In this document: in pieces, positions 1 through 12,600 of the stretch
Numbering within the stretch: the stretch's first letter is position 1
Layout: each line of letters starts with the position of its first letter
Source: Streblospio benedicti
Lineage: Eukaryota > Annelida > Polychaeta > Spionida > Spionidae
Length of the DNA: 64,000 nt
Direction of reading: 5' to 3'
Assembly (NCBI GenBank): GCA_019095985.1
Contig: CM032661.1
Span: 37,445,830 to 37,509,829, forward strand
Program-made: the position numbers and the translations under genes
Notes under the pieces: generated by a model
What the model was told of the DNA's origin: nothing
Databases searched by the model: none
What the model saw: the letters and a program-made list of their open reading frames with translations, nothing else

Positions 1-1340
1 GTACCTAATCATCATAAAAATGGATGATTGTATAGACAGTATATTTACTTTACAATGTTACTGGGTTTCCTTGGATGAGTTCATTGTTTTCGAATTTTGA
101 TATAATATTTGTGAAATTTTCATATTGCAAAATAGAAAATTTACTTACTAGACTGATAGTTTGAATCAATTCTGTGATATTTTCAAAATATTTCTTTACA
201 GTGCACATGTCTGGTTGAAGTAGTCAAACTAGTGATACATTTTGTGCTATGCATTACGGAAAAAAAGAACAACAACAGTTATTGCAAATATTCTATAGAT
301 AACCATGCAATGCCTCTGCTGGGTACACAGTAAATGTCGCCGGAAACAGTTGTGATTGTGAAATTTTCAATTTTGTATGCTACTCTATTATTTTATTATA
401 ATAGCATAGCAGAAATATGACAAGCGCACGCTTGCAAACCAAAAGGCTTGAAAATTAGGGCTATGTATGGGGTTTCTTTGAAATATCAACCTTAAATCAT
501 ATAGATTTTATTACAACGTACACGTACAAATGACATGTTCTTCAAATGAGTCCCCATCTTAGGCCTACCGCAAAAGTATGTCACATTAAGTCTTGTGTAA
601 ATACGGTATAAACACAGTTGACTACAGGTGGTTTCAAAGGTATTATATAGGCAAATTATGTATACACGCGTGATGTTACAGACATTGAAACATTCTACAG
701 AAATCTACAGAAACACACGAGGCCCATATGATGCCTGCTTGGGACCGTCAGGGGTGAAATTTTTGTTCATTTTGAATTTTGTATATACATTGTAAATTGG
801 GGTAAATCAATGTGCGACTCTACAACATATCACCTCAAATATTCTTTTTATTTAGCCCCCACCCCTAATTTCACATATGTGATGATAGCTCCATATGCTC
901 CATATAAAGCCATAAGTTGCTCAACACCCAACTAGAGCCAACCATAAATCCCATGACCCACTTGTTACAGTTTCCTATCAATATGGTTTTTGGTCCGTCC
1001 CAATTATATAATGTCAATGGTACCAATGGTACTGCTGCATGTTTTCTGTTCCCTAGCAACTGTTGCTAAGGGACAATAACAATAAATAAATCTCCTTAGT
1101 CTTGAAATGCTACATTTTACTCATTAGATATCAAAATTGGGTCACATAAATGAAAATAAAGGCTCTTAGTTTGTCGTTACTATGGGTAATCGGTTCCCTA
1201 GACAACAGTTGCTAAAATAGGGGTCCGAATGTTTGGCACCACCTCTGGAAATGAAGGGTAGGTAGTCACGAATCATCGTACCAAGTTTCATGCTTTTATC
1301 ATTAACCGAGTAATTTTGATGAAAATCTGCTGAAATTGAT
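1..1340. other. Non-coding upstream sequence, no gene seen
   Basis: AT-rich sequence with only short chance reading frames on both strands. I see no exon with splice borders, no RNA gene and no clear element. It is probably intron of the EGF/IPT gene whose 5' part lies outside the window. Confidence 0.5.
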
Positions 1341-1342
1341 TG

Positions 1343-1432
1343 CACTACAACACCCACCACCAGACCCGACCGGGAATAGAACCCATGACCCACTGGTTAC
1401 GAGTCCAACTCCCTATCCAATCGGCCATGAAA
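1343..1432 (-). repeat. tRNA-derived SINE head (fragment)
   Basis: On the minus strand this reads like a tRNA-related SINE promoter: a segment resembling GGAGTTGGACTCGTAACCAG followed by a box-B-like GGGTTCTATTCCCGG. The same head occurs at 12.6, 13.5, 21.7, 22.0, 39.3 and 61.8 kb. Only the tRNA-like part is clear here. Confidence 0.6.
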
Positions 1433-1620
1433 GCACATTTATATTATCTTTGGAGTTATATTTCACCCATTTGACATCGACTATAGAATATTGGAGTAGG
1501 GCTTGGATGGCAAAGAAATATGTTGTAACTACTCAAAGTCATCCATCATAACAAAAGAAACATTCACATCCACAAATATCAAATACACTGTGATATATGA
1601 GTGTCGCATTCACATTACAG

Positions 1621-1740
1621 ACCGTGATGAATGTCGTGTGAACAATGGTGGATGTGCACACACCTGCACTAACTTAGAAAGAAGCTACAGGTGTAAATGT
1701 CGTCCTGGGTTTGTACTCAACAGTGATGGCACAAAATGTA
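1621..1740 (+). CDS. EGF-like (calcium-binding type) exon, gene 1, donor unclear
   Basis: After the acceptor ...cattacag the exon reads DRDEC..NNGGC..TC..C.C..GF with all six EGF cysteines. It carries the DxDEC calcium-binding start and the C-x-N-x4-Y-x-C hydroxylation consensus. The entry phase is 1, the same as the other EGF exons of this gene. The usual end (NCDG then GTGAGT) is replaced by AAATGTAAAC, so no good donor follows the sixth cysteine. The exon may be starting to decay, or may use the weak GTAAAC donor and lose its last cysteine. It is the first recognisable exon of the gene in this window. Confidence 0.6.
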
Positions 1741-1916
1741 AACTATGGAACAACTTCATTTTAAATTGTTACTACATTTTGATGTCTCTATTCAATATCA
1801 AATTGAATATCTAGAATGGGATGATTTAATTTTAACAATATACAAAAAATCCAAACAATATATTGGTGTAATCATCATAATGCAAAAAAACAAAATTTAT
1901 TACCCATATCACAGAC

Positions 1917-2040
1917 AAAAATGAATATCGTCTGAACAATGGTGGATGTGCACAAATCTGCAAAATACACAAGGAAGCTACAGATGTAAAAAATCGCCCT
2001 GGGGTTTGTGCTCAATAGCGGGCCGGCAGAAACTGTGATG
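1917..2040 (+). pseudogene. Decayed EGF exon copy
   Basis: A recognisable copy of the EGF exon: acceptor cacag, then NNGGCAQIC, and at the end a sequence equal to NCDG. One base is lost in the middle, shifting the frame, and the first cysteine codon has become Tyr. It is followed by GGAAGAC...GGGGCCTGG, a tag also found at about 3.1 and 8.36 kb, showing that exon and flanking intron were duplicated as one unit. Confidence 0.75.
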
Positions 2041-2096
2041 GTATGGAAGACGTATTTGGGGCCTGGTGCCAATTGCTTTTATTCATTTATATGTTA

Positions 2097-2350
2097 AACC
2101 CAGTGTTTTATACACTGCTTGTACTACTTTGCGTCCGGCCCATCCGTTTTCTTGACTGATCCATCCGTCTGTCCGTAAAGTCCGGTCCATCCGTTTGGGC
2201 TTGTTACCCTCCACAGGTCGCATCGTTTGAGCTAGATGCTCACCTGGCATGTCGGTTGGAAATGGTGACCACAAGAACCTCTATTTCATATGGGCCCAAA
2301 CAATGGTATTTGGGCCCGTTAGGGCCCAATTATTAGGTCCATTTTACTAG
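2097..2350. repeat. Interspersed repeat, copy 1 of 2
   Basis: This segment matches 2550-2795 over about 250 bp. Shared blocks include CCAGTGTTTTATACACTG, runs of CCATCCGTC, AGGTCGCATCGTTTGAGCTA, GGAAATGGTGACCACAAGA, ATGGGCCCAAAC and GGTCCATTTTACTAGT. The two copies are direct. Their nature (MITE or SINE) is not clear; the flanks contain ACACTG/CAGTGT palindromes. Confidence 0.8.
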
Positions 2351-2549
2351 TGAATCACATTCTTACTATTTGAATGCACCATTAAAATCAATATTCTATA
2401 ACCACAAACTCCAGACATCGGCTCCAAAAAATGCATGCATTTCTTGGTAATAGATGATACTGCTACAAATCAATAATCAGCCAATATATAGACAGTGACA
2501 TTCCAGTGTATTAAACACTGGTTTGCCCTCACCGGGGGGCGCTTTTCAT

Positions 2550-2795
2550 TCCAGTGTTTTATTATACACTGGCTTGTACCAATTAATTGCGTATCCATCC
2601 GTCCATCCCGTCCGTCCATCCATCCATCCCGGTTTGTTACCCCTCCTCACAGGTCGCATCGTTTGAGCTAGGATGCTCAAATTTGGCATGTCGATTGGAA
2701 ATGGTGACCACAAGAGCCCTATTTCAAATGGGCCCAAACGGTTCATATTTGGGCCCATTTGTCGGCCCATTATTAGGTCCATTTTACTAGTATTC
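2550..2795. repeat. Interspersed repeat, copy 2 of 2
   Basis: Second copy of the repeat at 2097-2350, in the same orientation, with an expanded CCATCCGTCCATCC tract. Both lie between EGF exon relics of gene 1. Confidence 0.8.
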
Positions 2796-3028
2796 AATAT
2801 GCTTTAGAAAGCATATGGAAAATCAATATCATATAAGGCAGCAACATTAGTCTGTCTGGTGCTGTTAGCTGCTGAAATATGAATATTGATTTTTGCTACA
2901 AATATATAGACAGCAGTTCCAGTGCTTTTCCAGGTATTAAACACTGGTTTGTCACTCAGGCTTTTTATTTTTATATCAAACAAAGTATATCTATGAACAT
3001 TGTGAACGAACGTTTATTTGTATTGTAA

Positions 3029-5085
3029 TGTAGGAAGCTACAGATGTAAATGTCGTTCTGGGTTAAAAAGTTATGAATATAAAACGTATGGTGATATTGA
3101 GGAAGACATAATTGGGGCCTGACGTTTAATATATTTTATACATTTCATAAGCTAAACATTGTACACTTTATTTATTTATTCATTCAAAGGACTCTGGCCA
3201 GATAAGATTTTGGCACATCTTATTGAATGATTTTATTACTAGTTACAGTAACATCACAAGGGTTAGTTAAGAAAATAAAACTTTTGCATTGAGTCTTCTG
3301 ACAGTTTACATTTTGCAAGCACGCATTTTGTTAACATTTCACATTACAGACCAAGATGAATGCGTATGAAAGAAGGTACATTGGATTGCACATTTATAAA
3401 TTACGAAGCAACAGAAGGGAGCTCAATTTGTGTGACAAAATGTGATGTAACCTCATGCCAACTAGACAAATCTCAATAAATGTCCCGCCCAATCGTGGAC
3501 CACACCTACGAATGAGTTGATTGGGTCAGAAACTGCGATGCCAGAAACTGTGATGGTGAGTATATTTTCACTCTATTAACAGTGTAGTTCATTATAGACA
3601 ATATGCGCATGTAGTAGAATTAATTTAATTCAAAACATTGTATTTATTCTTTTCAACCACATTCTGTCATCATATCTCAATACAGTAGAGCTTCAACCAT
3701 TGCATTGAAACTAAAGTTTACTTAAAGCAAAAAATATTGTTAACATTTGACATTACAGACCAAGATGAATGTCGTGAACAATGGTGGATGTGCACAGACC
3801 TGCACTAATACAGAAGGAGCTCCAGGTGTGGATGTGGTGCTGGGTCATGCACGTCAATAATGATGGCAGAAACTGTGATGGTGAGTAGACATAGCTTGAT
3901 TCATAATAATCATTTAACATCCCACTACATTTCGGTGTATTTCATCTTCAAGCATGCAGTAAATGTAATGAAAATAAAATTACTCGTGACTGTCAGACAG
4001 GGGCTCTAGTAATGCTGCTCAGATATGCTTATTAGAGGATATAAGCGGCAAACTGTTTAAATGATGCAATGGGTAAAGTCTAATCAAGTTTAATGCAATA
4101 TGATTGCTTAAGATGCAGTTCAGTTTACTTACATCCACACAGAGCCTGCTCCAAGCATAGAAAAATATTTCCCACGTACGGCTTGGCAGGTGGGACTCTT
4201 GTCACGCTTAGGGAGGTATCCTAAGACCTAGTTTCACCCCCAAGATATATGTTGGAAACCACATGTGCACTGTCATATCCCAGTACGTATTGATACATTA
4301 CATAATTTTTCATATTACTCAATAATGGTTTTTATTCCGGTGTATGTTAGTCTGTTTAAAAATTAAATTTTTGTCTATTATTGATTAATAATCTTATGCC
4401 CATTGGATTTTTTTATTTATAATGAGTATTAATATATGTTTAATATATGTTTTCAGCACTATCTCCAACATTGTGATTGTAACTCCTCATTATAAATGAC
4501 ACTGGTGCCAGTAAAACCAGAGAGACCCTTTTTTAAGAAGTCACCAATCATATTAAAGTACGGGGTAATCTACAGCGTTTGTAATGTTGACACACAAAAA
4601 TTTTGTATATAAAAAGCAGATCCAAAGATTGAATATTCTTCCCCAATCCACCATTATTATGCCACATTAAACTTTCATGTTACATTTTAAACAAACGCAT
4701 GGGTTTTTCACTGGGAACAAAATATCTATTCATGTTCAAAATCCATATTTAAATTGTGTAAAGTTCAAATACACCTTGCATTGATAGTCTGCTTTGTCTC
4801 TTTGAGGTCAAATGCCCAGGGAGGATGAGGACCTTGCATCACATGATCACGTCCAGGGTCCGTATTCAGGGACCCGGTGATTTTGTTTTTTAATGAGGAC
4901 TTTTGAACTCCATTTTTTCAGGTTCTTAAATCCCTGAAATTCAAAAACACTTAAGAAAGATGCAAATCTTTTAGATTCTTAATTTTCCTGTATTTAAAAA
5001 AGATTCACATGTTCCATAATTCCTTAAAGTTTAATTTTTTGATTTGAAGATGGAGTAAAAAAATGATGTTAGTCCTTTTATAAAA
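3029..5085 (+). pseudogene. Decayed tandem copy of the EGF-IPT segment of gene 1
   Basis: Non-functional duplicate of the region around 8.34-10.9 kb. It holds an EGF fragment at 3029-3065, an EGF remnant at 3352-3557, an EGF exon at 3759-3880, the first IPT exon at 4143-4282 and the second IPT exon at 4457-4657. Intron sequence is shared as well, ending near TTGATTTGAAGA.GGAGTAAAAA (5040 and 10855). Every exon copy carries small indels or stops relative to the intact exons at 9551, 9939 and 10254, so it cannot encode the protein. The exon order is preserved and similarity is high by eye, so the duplication looks fairly recent and decay followed it. Confidence 0.85.
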
Positions 5086-5390
5086 AAAGGAAAATAAGGA
5101 TGATAATTGAAATAAATTTCCTTTGATCTTTTTGAGTTCGCTGGTCCCCGCACGAAGCCGTATTTGGCACCAACGGACTCCGTCTGCCTCCGTACCACAT
5201 AAAATGAACGCCGTTCACCTCTGCTGTACGCCGCTGTACGCCGCAAGAGCTCTGTGCATGGGTTTCATGTCTGTAATTGATAGCCTACATGACAAAAACC
5301 CTATGAAAATAAGGTGGTATTATTGTGGGGTAAAGGGGGCACCCCTGCGATCCCCCTGGATCTGCCTATACTATACCAATTTACAATAAT

Positions 5391-6334
5391 CCCAGCGGGC
5401 ACAAGACGTCGGATCAACATTGATCCAACGTTGATGTCTGACGTTGTATCAACGTCAGGCAATCAACGTCAGGGTGACGTTGAAAATCTGTTGTTGTGTC
5501 AACGTCAGGCAATCAATGTTGGGGTGACGTTGAATTTACGTTGGCTGACATCACAACGTAATACTAGATCAAAAGTGTTCAAAGAACACTACGTCGCTAG
5601 AACAACGTTGACTTACAGAGATACATACTGTTTACAAACACTACGTCAATGACACTTCTATGTGAAAGTATACAATGTACTAACATAATAAACCACGAAC
5701 TACAAAGGATCACGTAATCCGTGCAAGGCGGTGTGCGTTATTGGTTGAACGGTTGACGTTTGAAAGAACACGTCAAGGGCACTGTGATTTACGCTGGTCG
5801 CTCTGTATTCTAGGAAACCTGATTTTTTTCTTGCTGGCTAAGTGCATTGAATATCAGTAAAATTTCATAAATAGCCTTCTAACATACACAATTTAATTGG
5901 CAGAGCGCCCAAAATCGAATCACTTCGGTGTCGCCTCATACTTCATAGCTGTGTAAAGTTTGAACAAAATCTGTGTAATGGTAAAAGCTCTAGCTTGTCT
6001 GGAGACATACATACATACATACATACATACATACATACATACATACATACATACATACATACATACATACATACATACATACATACATACATACATACAT
6101 ACATACATACAACATACATACAAAACGGCATACATACATACATACATACATACATACATACGCTTGTATACATACATGCATACATGCATACATACATACA
6201 TACATACATGCATAGATACATACATAGATACATAGATACATAGAAACGAAGTGATCACAAGGCTTTCGCTTCAGCTACTGAAGCGATGCAATAACCATAA
6301 TCCAACGTCAGGCTGACGTCAGTGTGCCTGCTGG
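5391..6334. repeat. Foldback/TIR element with CAACGT-rich core and nested microsatellite
   Basis: The ends are inverted: CCCAGCGGGCACAAGACGTC on the left, and on the right the complement of CCAGCAGGCACACTGACGTC. The left part is packed with ACGTTG/CAACGT and GACGTCA words in both orientations. A (CATA)n microsatellite lies inside the element. No transposase reading frame is seen, so it is a non-autonomous element of unassigned superfamily. It sits in an intron of gene 1. Confidence 0.7.
6004..6241. repeat. (CATA)n microsatellite
   Basis: A nearly pure CATA tract of about 110 bp, followed by interrupted CATA and CATG units to 6241. The open frames across it on both strands are products of the repeat. 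Confidence 0.95.
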
Positions 6335-6649
6335 AATATAGTAAGTGAGTTCAGAAACTTGTGGGGTATACAAGATGTCGTCCCTAAACAATACGATGTC
6401 TGTGGAGAGACAATTATAAATAATAGCATTTATTACAATTACTGGGGAGGAGTTGTCCAGCATAGGATGTTCTGATTTGATAGTTTATCAAGGTTATATC
6501 TGTGCCATTATTCAAATTCTATTTGTCACTACATTTCATGAATCTCTTTCTATGGCATAATTATCCATATTATTCTCTTGATGATCTATTGTAAAAACCA
6601 GCATGGAATCAGCCTTAAAAAAAGCTCACATAAAAATAGTCAATGCCAA

Positions 6650-7230
6650 TTCTCAAAGTTCCCTTTTATACGCACTACCTCCGCGCATGCTCCGTCGGCA
6701 AATTGAATCAAAATATCATATGCGATGGAGTAAAAAGCTCCGCTGTGTCCGCTTTAACCTGTTTGGCGGAGTCCGCCAAACTTAGCCGGACTTCGCCGCC
6801 GGATTCCGCTGCTCTCCGCCGGGAATTTCCCCATGTTATTTTCTCCCCCTGTCACTCCGTCAGCGGAGCCTCCATGTCTCCGATTGCAAGAGTGCGCCAA
6901 CGGAGGCATGACACTTCGCTTGAGCCATGGTTTTCTGGCGACTGTCACCCCCAATTTCAGTTCACCAGGGTTCCCAAGACTCATAATTTGACTCCGGCAG
7001 AGTCCGCCATACACATTTTACACTCCGCACTAGCAAAATTTCTCTCCGCCTGACTTCGCTGCAGTGGAGGTCTGTGGGGGCGAGGGTGTGTGCTCGAGGG
7101 CTTATTTCTCCGCCTGCGGACTCACTTCTAGTCCGCCAGGAAGGGAAAATTTTGCACGAGTTTGAATTTTTTAGAAGTTTTCACACTTCGTGCGCGTATG
7201 GCACGCGGAGTCCGCGTTCCGCCTGTCCAC
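6650..7230. repeat. Island of TCCGC/GCGGA words
   Basis: About 580 bp with a high density of TCCGC and its complement GCGGA. It includes the palindromes GGCGGAGTCCGCC (near 6762) and GCGGAGTCCGC (near 7205). It is more GC-rich than its surroundings. No splice-bordered exon was found and the open frame through it does not look like protein. Confidence 0.65.
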
Positions 7231-8340
7231 TCTGACACAGGGGTTAATTGTGATCCAGTATGCACGATACAATAAGATGAGGCATGGAAGACGAATGATC
7301 TGACATTTCTCCTTCAAATACTTAAACTTCGTCACATCCATGGCAGATCTTACCAAAACAGGTGTTTGTCACAAATTCCCGGAAAGCCTTCTTACATGCA
7401 TAGCTCAGGTCTACTTCATCCACACTGTCTTGACACTCCTACACCTTGTCCTGAGATCACCCACCACTGTTCTACCAGTAGCCCACTACCCATTCTGACA
7501 GATTTCATTTAGTTTTTGTTGTTTTTGTTGTTTTTTGTGTGTCTAATTGTCTTATAGGATATGTCTTAACTGTAAATGTTCTGCACATCAACCAGACATA
7601 ATGAGAGGCTTGGGTCTGAAACATATGCTTACACATTGTATATACATATTAAACAATATGTACATGTAGTAGAATTGATTATTATTTATATGTTAAGCTG
7701 TACATTCTGTCATCATATCTTGCCACTCCATCTCTTTAACCATTGCTCGCTCATATGCTCTTGAAAGCTCTCCATTTGCACAGTTCAGTTTGTTTCTTGT
7801 TTTCCTATATTTGAAGTTTGTTTTAGTAGGCCTATTAAGCGCTACCCATTTTTTGAAAGATCTCTTCTTAAGGAAAATGTTCATTCAATGTGTGTGGAAC
7901 AATGTCAATGTATTTTTCCAATTGTAGATATTCTAATTATATCTGGCAAAAGCTCAAGATGTACTTGCTAGGGATTTAATTTCATACTGTGTTTCATATA
8001 TGTGGTTTTAATCAAGAAGAAGATTAACCAGTGAGTGCTATATCACTCTTCACACACTCCATATATAAAGATTTATCATATCAAAACATTTTACAATGAA
8101 GCAATTTATAATTTGAAATCATTAGTTCCTGTTATTAATCATTTGGTAGAAAATTTGTAATGAAAATTATTATTTTTCATGAACATGTAAAGAAATTGCT
8201 TGGAATAATCATAATTCTCATGTGAAAAGTGCATAGTTATATTGTTAGATGCAATCGTGTGAGATGTTTACTTTTTAAGTTTGAAAACAATCATAATAAT
8301 ACTAAATCAAAAATTTCAAAATTTATACAATTGGATATTG
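7231..8340. other. AT-rich intron of gene 1, nothing recognised
   Basis: AT-rich sequence without exon-like stretches or clear repeats. Confidence 0.5.
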
Positions 8341-9070
8341 TATTGAAAGAGGAATAATATGTGGGGCCTGGTGTTTGATTTTCCTTTATATGTAACATAA
8401 ACTAAAGATGCTACACCTTATTAAAAGGACTACTTCAAGATCAACATTTGACATATGTAAAGAAGTGGTTTTATTACAAACACAAACGTTTCATGGCTAA
8501 ATTAAGAAAGTAAAAAATACATTGAAACTTAAGTTTACTTAAGGCATATACAGGCCTACCAAACCGTCTGCTAAGCTTACTCGGATGTTTTCGTTACTTC
8601 TTAATGCAATTATTATTTTTTTCAATTGCCACACATGTATCAAATCCTCAGATCAAAACAACCTAGTGTTTGCATTTAACGTAACTTCGTTTCCATAGCA
8701 CCAATAGATATAAGTCAAAATGCACAAAAAAAGGAACAGGAAACCCATTCCATGGAGGTTTTCACGTAGAGTAATTATTCATGTATCAATTATGCAATAA
8801 TATGCCTAACCTCTGTCATTAAAGACTGGTATAAACGTTTATATTCATCACCTATACAAGACTCTAGCTTATAGAGATTAACAGTGATGCATGTTCATAG
8901 GTGATTTTCAATCTCAGTCTGCAAATAGAAATCACAACGTAACTGGTAATTGTAATATGTGCAATGTTACCCATGCACAGCCCCAAACTAATACATTATT
9001 CATTATCCATGTGCTCTATTCATAGAATGTGTTTGGTAGGCCTGTATATTGTTAACATTTGACATTACAG

Positions 9071-9350
9071 ACCGTGATGAATGTCGTGTGAAGAATGGTG
9101 GATGCACACATCTGCACTAATACAGAAGGGAGTTACAGCTGTGAATGTGATTATGGGTTTGTGCTCAACAGTGATGGCAGAAACTGTGATGGTAACTATG
9201 TATACTATGCAACTTCTTCATTTTTGGACGAAAATGAATGTCGTGAGAACAATGGTGGATGTGCACACACCTGCACTAATACAGAAGGGAGCTACAGGTG
9301 TGGATGTCGTCCTGGGTTTGAGCTCAATAGCGATGCCAGAAACTGTGATG
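9071..9350 (+). CDS. Fused double-EGF exon, gene 1 (first module frameshifted)
   Basis: Two EGF modules lie 36 nt apart. The first (9071-9191) has a normal acceptor and ends NCDG, but two bases are missing between its first and second cysteines, so the incoming phase-1 frame meets a stop. The second (9228-9350) has all six cysteines ([10 protein letters not shown]...) and a good GTGAGT donor in phase 1. It lacks an AG acceptor directly before it; the expected site reads TTTTTGG. The 36 nt between the modules is in frame with both and has no stop, as if a short intron had become coding. The 2-nt loss could be a sequencing error; otherwise only later exons can be used. Confidence 0.6.
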
Positions 9351-9550
9351 GTGAGTATATTTTCACTCTATTAACAATGTAGTTCAATATAAACAATATG
9401 TGCATGTAGTAGAATTAATTAATTCAATTCATTATATTTTATTATATTAAACTACATTCTGTCATCATATCTCACCACTCCGTCTCTTCAACCATTGCAT
9501 TGAAACTTAAGTTTACTTAAAGCAAATATTGTTAACATTTGACATTACAG

Positions 9551-9673
9551 ACCAAGATGAATGTCGTTTGAACAATGGTGAATGTGCACAGACCTGCACG
9601 AACACATTGGGGAGCTACAGGTGTGAATGTGGACCTGGGTTTGTGCTCAACAGTGATGGCAGAAACTGTGATG
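9551..9673 (+). CDS. Gene 1 exon: intact EGF module
   Basis: Phase 1 in and out, as is usual for shuffled EGF exons. It reads DQDEC.LNNGEC..TC....GSYRCEC.PGF.L..DGRNC with six cysteines, flanked by acceptor cattacag and donor GTGAGT. This is the only EGF exon here that is fully intact with both splice sites. Confidence 0.85.
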
Positions 9674-12600
9674 GTGAGTAAATATATACATGTAGGCTAA
9701 TTCACTTATCATTTAACACCCCCACTCCCTTATGATGTATTTCTCACATTCAAGCATGCAGTAAATTTAATGAGGATAAAACACTCGTGACTGGGGGCTC
9801 TAGTAATGCTGCTCAGATATGCTTATTAGAGGATCTAAGTGGCAAACTGGTTTAAAATGATGCAATCGGTAAAGTCTAATAAAGTTTAATGCAATATGAT
9901 TGCTTAAGATGCAGTTCAGTTTACTTACATCCACACAGAGCCTGCTCCAAGCATAGAAAACATATTTCCCACGTACGGGCCTCTGGCAGGTGGGACTCTT
10001 GTCACGCTTTCGGGGAGGTACCTAAGACCTAGTTTCACCCCCCAAGTATATGTTGGAAACCACATGTGCACTGTCATAGCCCAGTACGTATTGATACATT
10101 ACATAATTTTTCATATTACTCAATAATGGCTTTTATTCGGTGTATGTTAGTCTGTTTAAAAATTAAATTATTGTCTATTATTGATAATAATCTTATGCCC
10201 ATTGGATTTTTATTTATAATGAGTATTAATATATGTTTAATATATGTTTTCAGCACCATCTCCAACATTGTGATTGTAACTCCTCATTATAATGACACTG
10301 GTGCAAGTAAAAACCACAAAGACGCTTTCGATATGAAGTCACCAATCATATTGGCACTGAGGGGGCAATCTGCAGCGTTCAATGTCCCCACACGAAAAGA
10401 TTTTGTATATAAAGCAGATCCAAAGATTGACATATTCTTCCCCAATAACACCATTATTGCGTGAGATATTTTTGTACACATTACATTTTACTCAACGCTT
10501 GAATCTTTTCACTCAAAACATAAATGTGATTTGTTTTTAAATAAATCAAGTTTATAATTGTGTAAAAGTTCATTTAGGACAGCTGTGCTTTCAATCAGTC
10601 TGTTTGTCTCTTTGACGCTAAATGCTCCAGGCAGTCGGGTTTCTCACGTCAGATGTCTCACGTCCAGGGTCACAGGGTTCAGTGACCCGGTGATCTTGTT
10701 TTAATGACTTTAGCTCCATTTTTTCAGGTTCTCAAATCATTGACATTCAGTTTAACACTTGTCGTGGAAGGATGCACATCTTTTCTTCTGTAAACTCGCG
10801 TTATTTAAAAACAAATCACGCTTATAATTACTTATGCCCAGTTTATGTTTTGATTTGAAGAAGGAGTAAAAACAATAATGTTACTATTTTACGCGACAGT
10901 ACACAAAAAGATAGCCTTGCTATCTCAGTTTCTAAAAAAGCTATCTTTTCTATTTCAGAGGAGGTATAGATTTAACTGTAGAAGGAGAATATTTGGACTC
11001 CGTTGCCATCCATAAGCTGGTGGTTACCATGGTGCACAGCTACAATAAAAGCGGGGTTTATGAAACTGTGGAAACTACGACATTCATCTCGGTGAGCCAA
11101 TGCAATGTTCATTCTTGTTTATACGTAGATTTTCACCTAGTTCTGCAAAGCACCAGACCCTTTGTCATCCTTACTCAAAGCGTATGTGCAGTGGCAGAGG
11201 ACCCACGCATTCCTCTGGGTCCCAGAAATGATCAAATTTTGACAATTTTGGCCCTCATCCGGAACCTGCCACCCGTAAAGGGGTTGGGTTGGGTGGGGTT
11301 GGGGGGGGTGGGGGTGGGCGGCTCTTCCGCAGTCAGTTTGGGTATAAAGACAGCATAAAGACACCCAATTTTGATATGACAAAATGATATTTTATTATCT
11401 AAGACCCCCTATTTCTTTGTAACCAAATGTAAACCAAAGACCCACTAATTTCCCTAAATCTCAAAGCAAAGACCCACACTTTACCAAAAACGTAAACTGA
11501 AGTATCATGATGTTTTGTTGTTGCCTGCAAGTTTCATATAGATTCAATGTATTGTTTAAAACACCCATATCTAAGACCCCCTATTCTGACATAAACCATA
11601 TTTAAGAGCCCCCATTTTTACAAAATATAATACCCCCCATTTTGAACTCACCGTGGATCATACTTACCCAAAATAGCTGTTAGTGCCCCCACCTCCCCGG
11701 GTCCTGCCACTGCATGCGCATACCCATTAATCAAAATCAATTTTGCTATATAGAAAATTAAACCGTAACTTCACTTCCCCTCATAACATATGAAGTGTGT
11801 ACACATTGAACGTGCCCTACTTCTTCATAGATTCATTTTTTTTAATGATTAACAATATTATTTGAAAGTACAATGATGTGATTTGTCAAGGGTTTGCTTC
11901 CTAGGAATGTCGCGTTTTGAGCAGTTTGCGGTTAGTTTGTCCCACCCCAGCGTTGGAGCTGCCCCAGCAGTTTGAAAATGCCACCATTGACTCCTCAGAC
12001 CCATCCAAGGACCGCCTTGAGGGGGAACACGAAGGTCCAGCCATTATAAGCCAGTTTGAAATCTCAAATGAAAGGTAGTGTGTCAATTGGATCTTAAACC
12101 ATGCTGATTAAATGTCATTAATTGACTACGGTAAAACATCGCCATTACGAATGTTATTAGTAGTAGAAGTGTCCCCAAATATGAGGGGCCCCATTAGCTA
12201 ACCAGACTTACATTGTATAGCCATTGGAGAATAAAAAGTCATCCCTATTTCCGAGGCATCACAATTTGAAAGGTGTTCCCATGACGACGTTTTACATGTA
12301 CATGTACATGCACTAGATATTCTCATATTTATTTATGCCATACAGTGAAAATTTGGTATTCTTTAAAACCTGGTTATTAGAATTATAAATTGTTGTGTTT
12401 TCTCTTGTAGGCTACAATTCTATGTGAGTATCAAGTCGGATGGCATCACCTTTTTCGAAAATCGAGATCTGAAAAGTAGCATCAATGTCTATGCCAACCC
12501 TAAATTTGTCAAGTTTGATCCATTGGTGCAATATTTCAACCCAAATGCCGGAAGTTCAAGGATAACAATAAAGGTACTGTAAAGGGATTGAAATCCATAG

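Noticed and set aside
1343-1432. Possible tRNA gene
   Set aside because: Only a head with box-B similarity that recurs as part of a dispersed SINE; no cloverleaf could be completed.
5920-6258. Long open frames (MYVCMYVC, HTYIHTYI) on both strands
   Set aside because: They come from the (CATA)n microsatellite, which has no stops in several frames.
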